Shown here: positions 60,190-64,000 of the stretch, one piece after another
How positions within the stretch are numbered: the stretch's first letter is position 1
Layout of the letters: each line of letters begins with the position of its first letter
Source of the DNA: MED-G105 sp038522945
GTDB lineage: Bacteria > Pseudomonadota > Alphaproteobacteria > Caulobacterales > Parvularculaceae
DNA: 64,000 bases
Direction of reading: 5' to 3'
NCBI GenBank assembly: GCA_038522945.1
Contig: JBCBJV010000006.1
Coordinates: 62,001 to 126,000 of the forward strand
Position numbers and translations under genes: made by a program
The notes under the pieces: generated by a model
Told to the model about the DNA's origin: nothing
The model's input: only the letters and a program-made list of their open reading frames with translations
The model's database searches: none

Positions 60190-60749
60190 CCCAATTCAAG
60201 TTTCGCTTCATCGGACATGCGCTCAGGCGTCCATGGCGGCTCAAACACCATGTTCACCTTCACGTCCTCAACGCCTTCAATACCGCGGACCGAGCCCTCA
60301 ACCCAACCGGGCATTTCACCCGCCACAGGGCAGCCGGGTGCCGTCAGGGTCATATCGATTGTCAGCAGACGCTCATCGGAAAGATCGACCTTATAGATAA
60401 GACCGAGTTCATAAATATCTACTGGGATTTCCGGGTCGTACACGGACTTCAGTCCCTTGATCACGTCGCCGGTAATGCGTTCCAGGTCCGCTTGAGGGAT
60501 TGCACTTTCAGTATGCAGCTCATCTGCGGCCTTGCGAGTCAAAGGCGTTTCGGCCTGCGCCCGAACATCTTCAGCTTGCGCGTCTCGCGCCGCTTCAGTC
60601 CCATCGACCTCTTCAGGAACTGGATCTACAACTACAGCTTCAGCTGATGTTCCAGCACCTTCCGTGCCAGAATCCTGCTTCCCGCCCAGATCAATGATAT
60701 CTCGCATCTTATCCACCAATTGGTTCAACATATCACTTAAGCAGCTCAT
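60180..60749 (-). CDS. sufT: SufT-like MIP18 (DUF59) protein
   Basis: 189 aa. The first 85 residues are a variable acidic Ala/Glu/Pro-rich extension. The DUF59 domain follows (about 90-185): VIKGLKSVYDPEIPVDIYELGLIYKV, then TAPGCPVAGEMPGWV with the conserved Cys, and MVFEPPWTPERMSDEAKLELGW at the end, the SufT signature. SufT aids iron-sulfur maturation under high demand. The start at 60749 overlaps the sufS stop; an internal ATG at 60731 would remove six residues. Confidence 0.92.
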   Translation of the reverse strand: MSCLSDMLNQLVDKMRDIIDLGGKQDSGTEGAGTSAEAVVVDPVPEEVDGTEAARDAQAEDVRAQAETPLTRKAADELHTESAIPQADLERITGDVIKGLKSVYDPEIPVDIYELGLIYKVDLSDERLLTIDMTLTAPGCPVAGEMPGWVEGSVRGIEGVEDVKVNMVFEPPWTPERMSDEAKLELGWM

Positions 60750-61983
60750 GGGTTTTGTGAAGCCCTTTCACAAGGGCATCCACGTCTTCGTGGGTGTTGT
60801 AGGCGGCAAACGAGGCACGACTTGTGGCCGCCACATCCAAGCGCTCCATCAAAGGTTGCGTGCAGTGGTGTCCTGCCCTGATGGCAACGCCGGATCGATC
60901 CAGGATTGCTGAGACATCGTGAGGGTGAGCCCCATCTACATTGAAGCAAATAATTGGGGCTTTACCGGGTGCCTGGCCATAAAGCCGCACAAAGTTCAGC
61001 TTGCGCAGTTCCGACATGGCATGGTCGGCAAGGTCCGCCTCATGGGCCGCGATCTTTTCAACGCCGAGATTCATCATCCATTCTAGCGCCGCACCAAGAC
61101 CAATTGCCTCAAGGATGGGCGGTGTGCCGGCTTCAAAGCGATGGGGCGCGGTGTTGTAGGTAACGGCCTCTTTTGTAACAACATCGATCATCTCGCCGCC
61201 GCCCCGAAACGGTGCCATTCCGTCGAGGACAGATTTCTTTCCGTAGAGAAGTCCGATGCCTGACGGACCGTATACCTTATGGCCGGTCACCACATAGAAA
61301 TCGCAATCGAGATCCTGAACGTCGATTTTGCCGTGGACAGCGCCCTGACACCCGTCCACTAGAATCTTTGCGCCATGGCCATGGGCGATTTGCGCCATTT
61401 CCTTCACGGGCACCGGTGTTCCAAAGACGTTGGACATATGCGTGATGGCAACGAGCTTCGTGCGATCCGTAAACAGATTTTCAAAGGCCTGAAGGTCGAC
61501 CTCTCCATCATCGGACACATCAAGCCACTTCAAGACAGCTCCCTGGCGTTCGCGAAGAAGGTGCCATGGCACGATATTGGAATGGTGTTCCATCACCGAG
61601 AGGATGATCTCATCGCCTTCGCCGATCAGCCCGCCAAGATGTTTTGGTGCCCCGAGCGCATAAGCAACGAGGTTCATCGCATCGGTACCACCCGAAGTGA
61701 AGACAATCTCTTCGGTCGATGCAGCGTTCAGGAATTTTGCAGCAGTGTCCCGAGCCCCTTCAAAGGCCGCTGTCGTCTCATTTGCAAGCGTGTGCAGACC
61801 CCGATGAACGTTCGCGTACGCCCCTTCCATTGAAGCAGCCATGGCGTCAATCACCGCACGCGGCTTTTGCGCCGATGCAGCGTTATCGAGATAGACAAGC
61901 GGTCGACCATGGATCTCGCGGGAGAGGATGGGGAATTCATCGCGGACGCTGTGCACATCCAGTTTTGGCTGATGAATGCTCAT
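60733..61983 (-). CDS. sufS: Cysteine desulfurase SufS
   Basis: PLP enzyme taking sulfur from cysteine for cluster assembly. 416 aa. The PLP lysine is in VVTGHKVYGPSGIGLLYG (about residue 235); the sulfur-carrying Cys is in IRAGHHCTQPLM (about 372), followed by the short SufS (group II) loop rather than the long IscS one. The N-terminal block LVYLDNAASAQKP is typical. SufE is not in the window. Overlaps sufD by 4 bases. Confidence 0.96.
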   Translation of the reverse strand: MSIHQPKLDVHSVRDEFPILSREIHGRPLVYLDNAASAQKPRAVIDAMAASMEGAYANVHRGLHTLANETTAAFEGARDTAAKFLNAASTEEIVFTSGGTDAMNLVAYALGAPKHLGGLIGEGDEIILSVMEHHSNIVPWHLLRERQGAVLKWLDVSDDGEVDLQAFENLFTDRTKLVAITHMSNVFGTPVPVKEMAQIAHGHGAKILVDGCQGAVHGKIDVQDLDCDFYVVTGHKVYGPSGIGLLYGKKSVLDGMAPFRGGGEMIDVVTKEAVTYNTAPHRFEAGTPPILEAIGLGAALEWMMNLGVEKIAAHEADLADHAMSELRKLNFVRLYGQAPGKAPIICFNVDGAHPHDVSAILDRSGVAIRAGHHCTQPLMERLDVAATSRASFAAYNTHEDVDALVKGLHKTHELLK

Positions 61984-63212
61984 GAGTTCAGCCCTGCCCT
62001 AGATAACGCCCTTAAGCGAGCATCAATTGTCGAGCGGAAGATCTCTTGGATACGCTCGTCTTGAATTTCGTCGACGACTTCGCCGAGAAAAGCCTCGATC
62101 AACAATGCCCGCGCTTCATTTTCGTCCAGCCCCCGCTGGCGCATGTAAAAAAGCGCATCATCGTCGAGCGCGCCTGCCGTGCTCCCGTGAGCGCACAACA
62201 CATCATCCGCATAAATCTCTAGTTCAGGCTTGTGATTGGCTTCGGCCTGATCGGACAAGAGAAGCGCGTTCGCCTGCATGTTCGCATCGGTCTTCTGACC
62301 TTCGCGGCCAACCAGAAACTTACCCTGAAAGACAGCGCGCGCCCGGTCTCGCACCACGGACTTGTGGAGCTGTTCAGTTCGGCAGTTTGCAGCGGCGTGG
62401 TCAATAAGGCTTGTTGCATCTGCGTGGCGTTGCTCGCCTAACAGCGACGCGCTAGCAAACAAGGCGCTGGCTTCATCCCCCCGAAACGCGAGGGCGTGTT
62501 CAAAGCGACTAAGATGCCCGCCTAACAGAAGCGCCGCCCCCTCAATTCGCGCGTTCGCCGCCAGCCGTGCACGGAACAATGTCGTGTCGACCCCTTCGTT
62601 GCTCCCTTCAAGGATCGCATACCGACGAAGGGTTGCGCCTTTGCCAACTTCAACCTCTGTGAGCAGATTGTCGAAGTATGCGCCCTGGCCATTGAAGCTC
62701 TCAAGTACCGTCAGCTGTGCAGCGGCGCCAACCTTTAATCGTAGGGAGCGATGGGCCATTCCTCCGGCTGCCGCGCGCACAAGAGCAATTGGTGCAGCGA
62801 CTTCGGCGCCGTCCTCAATGTTGATGATAACAGTCTCGGTAGAGAACGCCGTTGCGAGCGCCTCAAGCGGACCATCATCGCCACTCCCGCCAACGCCTCC
62901 ACCTTGTTTGTCGATCGAGATCGACACACCTGCAGGAACCGTCTCGCGCCAGCTTGCCTCATCCCCGGACAAATCAATCTCGAAGGCGCCGATACCGGCA
63001 AAAACCGAAGGCGGCGTTATTTCAATACCGGCGGGGGCTGGCAAGGAACGCAAGGCTGCGCGCAGGTCCGACCACTTCCATGCTTCCATGCGCCGATGCG
63101 GCAATCCTTGTTCGGCAAACCGCATTAGTGCCTCAGCCCGTACGCCGTGAAAACCTGCACCCGCGGCGACAATCGCCTGCTCGGCATCATTATGTTTGAC
63201 CGCTGACGACAT
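61980..63212 (-). CDS. sufD: Fe-S assembly scaffold protein SufD
   Basis: 410 aa, partner of SufB and SufC in the cytoplasmic SufBC2D scaffold. A helical N-terminal region with GLPHRRMEAWKWSDLRAAL (the EaWKyt block of SufD/SufB) leads into a right-handed beta-helix, then the C-terminal helical domain with the KPELEIYADDVLCAHGSTAG signature, including the Cys-Ala-His-Gly motif, and DDDALFYMRQRGLDENEARALLIEAFLGEV. Three bases separate it from sufC. Length and low N-terminal similarity to SufB support SufD. Confidence 0.95.
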   Translation of the reverse strand: MSSAVKHNDAEQAIVAAGAGFHGVRAEALMRFAEQGLPHRRMEAWKWSDLRAALRSLPAPAGIEITPPSVFAGIGAFEIDLSGDEASWRETVPAGVSISIDKQGGGVGGSGDDGPLEALATAFSTETVIINIEDGAEVAAPIALVRAAAGGMAHRSLRLKVGAAAQLTVLESFNGQGAYFDNLLTEVEVGKGATLRRYAILEGSNEGVDTTLFRARLAANARIEGAALLLGGHLSRFEHALAFRGDEASALFASASLLGEQRHADATSLIDHAAANCRTEQLHKSVVRDRARAVFQGKFLVGREGQKTDANMQANALLLSDQAEANHKPELEIYADDVLCAHGSTAGALDDDALFYMRQRGLDENEARALLIEAFLGEVVDEIQDERIQEIFRSTIDARLRALSRAGLNS

Positions 63213-63215
63213 GGG

Positions 63216-63962
63216 TTATGCGGCCTCAATAAATTGATCGTAACCGGAGTTTTCAAGCTCGGCCGCAAGCTCCGGCCCGCCGGATTTAACGATCCTGCCG
63301 TCGGCAAGAACATGAACCCGATCAGGTTTAATGTAGTCGAGCAAGCGCTGGTAGTGCGTGATCACCAGGAAGCCACGAGTTCCATCTCGCAGCGCGTTGA
63401 CCACATCGCCTACCATCTTCAGCGCATCAATATCGAGACCAGAGTCTGTTTCATCCATGATGCAGAACTTTGGTTCAAAGATAGCCATCTGCAGCATTTC
63501 CATGCGTTTTTTTTCACCGCCCGAAAAGCCCACATTAAAGGGACGCTTTAGTTTTTCGTCCGTGAGCCCGACGAGCTTTGCTTTTGCCCGTATCAGTTTG
63601 AGGAATTCAGCGGCCGATACTTCTTCCTCATCGCGCGTGCGCCGCTGGGCGTTGAGCGCGGTGCGGATGAAGTTCATCGTCGCGACGCCAGGGATCTCCA
63701 TCGGGTGCTGAAACGATAGAAACACGCCTTCGGCTGCGCGTTCGTTGGGGTCCATCTCCAAAAGATCACTATCACCTAGAAAGACCCCGCCAGCAGTCAC
63801 TTCATAGTCGTCACGCCCGGCAATGGTATGCGAAAGTGTCGACTTACCAGAACCGTTTGGCCCCATGATCGCATGAACTTCCCCCGCTGGCACTACCAGC
63901 GACAGGCCTTTCAGGATTTCCGTTTCTTCAACGGTTGCGTGAAGGTTCTCAATTCTCAGCAT
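63216..63962 (-). CDS. sufC: Fe-S assembly ATPase SufC
   Basis: 248 aa ABC-type ATPase that drives conformational change in the SufBCD scaffold. Walker A GPNGSGKSTLSH is near residue 35, the SufC-type signature FNVGFSGGEKKRMEMLQMA near 145 and Walker B FCIMDETDSGLDIDALK near 170, with the H-loop in VITHYQRLLDYI. No membrane partner is associated, as expected of SufC. First complete suf gene on the minus strand; sufB is presumably beyond the right edge. Confidence 0.97.
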   Translation of the reverse strand: MLRIENLHATVEETEILKGLSLVVPAGEVHAIMGPNGSGKSTLSHTIAGRDDYEVTAGGVFLGDSDLLEMDPNERAAEGVFLSFQHPMEIPGVATMNFIRTALNAQRRTRDEEEVSAAEFLKLIRAKAKLVGLTDEKLKRPFNVGFSGGEKKRMEMLQMAIFEPKFCIMDETDSGLDIDALKMVGDVVNALRDGTRGFLVITHYQRLLDYIKPDRVHVLADGRIVKSGGPELAAELENSGYDQFIEAA

Positions 63963-63963
63963 G

Positions 63964-64000
63964 TCAGTTGGCTTTCTTCATTGGCGAGGTCTCGGCGCGG
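63964..64000 (-). CDS. Possible 3' end of a gene upstream of sufC
   Basis: One minus-strand frame entering from the right edge ends with a TGA at 63966-63964, one base before the sufC ATG, and would read ...RAETSPMKKAN. The close spacing fits an operon member between or at the end of sufB, but 37 bases cannot identify it. Confidence 0.25.
   Translation of the reverse strand, partial: RAETSPMKKAN

Overview
The window is a contiguous, gene-dense piece of an alphaproteobacterial chromosome that looks moderately GC-rich by eye. The evidence is gene order as well as gene content. The run comF, grxC, carbon-nitrogen hydrolase, DUF1178, ubiG/lysC/ptsP, ispG, prfA, prmC, DUF4167 and clpB is the core-genome order of many alphaproteobacteria. 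The petABC (bc1) operon, the suf operon with sufT, and an XrtA-type exopolysaccharide locus fit the same class. A marine, Parvularcula- or Hyphomonas-like relative is plausible, but the genus cannot be fixed from this sequence.

Layout. 1-2 kb: a membrane-anchored M23 peptidase, open at the left edge, with an in-frame hexanucleotide repeat. 2-15 kb, mostly minus strand: clpB with a small partner, DUF4167 protein, prmC, prfA, ispG, a RodZ-like/TonB hybrid, ptsP and lysC, with ubiG divergent. 15.4-16.2 kb: an 857-bp insertion with 19-bp terminal inverted repeats and an 8-bp target duplication, carrying one membrane-protein gene and no transposase. 16-24 kb: patatin/cNMP-binding protein, DUF1178, nitrilase-fold amidase, glutaredoxin, ComF, a BioC-like methyltransferase, a Flp pilin overlapping mutT, and a parvulin-type isomerase. 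24-40 kb: secA, asd, rarD, thioesterase, epoxide hydrolase, a serine hydrolase, petABC, trmL, hemF, a cupin-like/GNAT pair and a nitrilase.

40.9-57.2 kb: an exopolysaccharide locus. On the minus strand, in transcription order, it reads sugar transferase, TPR protein, Wza-like export lipoprotein, Wzz-like chain-length protein, BY-kinase, TIGR03016-type outer membrane protein, TIGR03015-type ATPase, DUF3473 deacetylase, FemAB-like protein and TIGR03087-type glycosyltransferase. A divergent glycosyltransferase/deacetylase fusion lies on the plus strand. The exosortase and PEP-CTERM substrates that normally accompany these families are absent here. Together the genes would start a lipid-linked sugar, extend it, control its length and export it.

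57.3-64 kb: an isolated fliO-fliP pair, a methyltransferase, then the suf operon (sufC, sufD, sufS, sufT, sufA) with a TfoX-like tail gene. sufB is presumably just beyond the right edge.

The observations most worth a second look are the insertion at 15.37-16.23 kb, the HTH-TM-TonB_C protein next to ispG, the XrtA-type locus without an exosortase, two interleaved inverted repeats upstream of asd, the NAPY in place of NPPY in PrmC, and a Trp-rich small membrane ORF upstream of the exopolysaccharide operon. No tRNA, rRNA or CRISPR array was seen.
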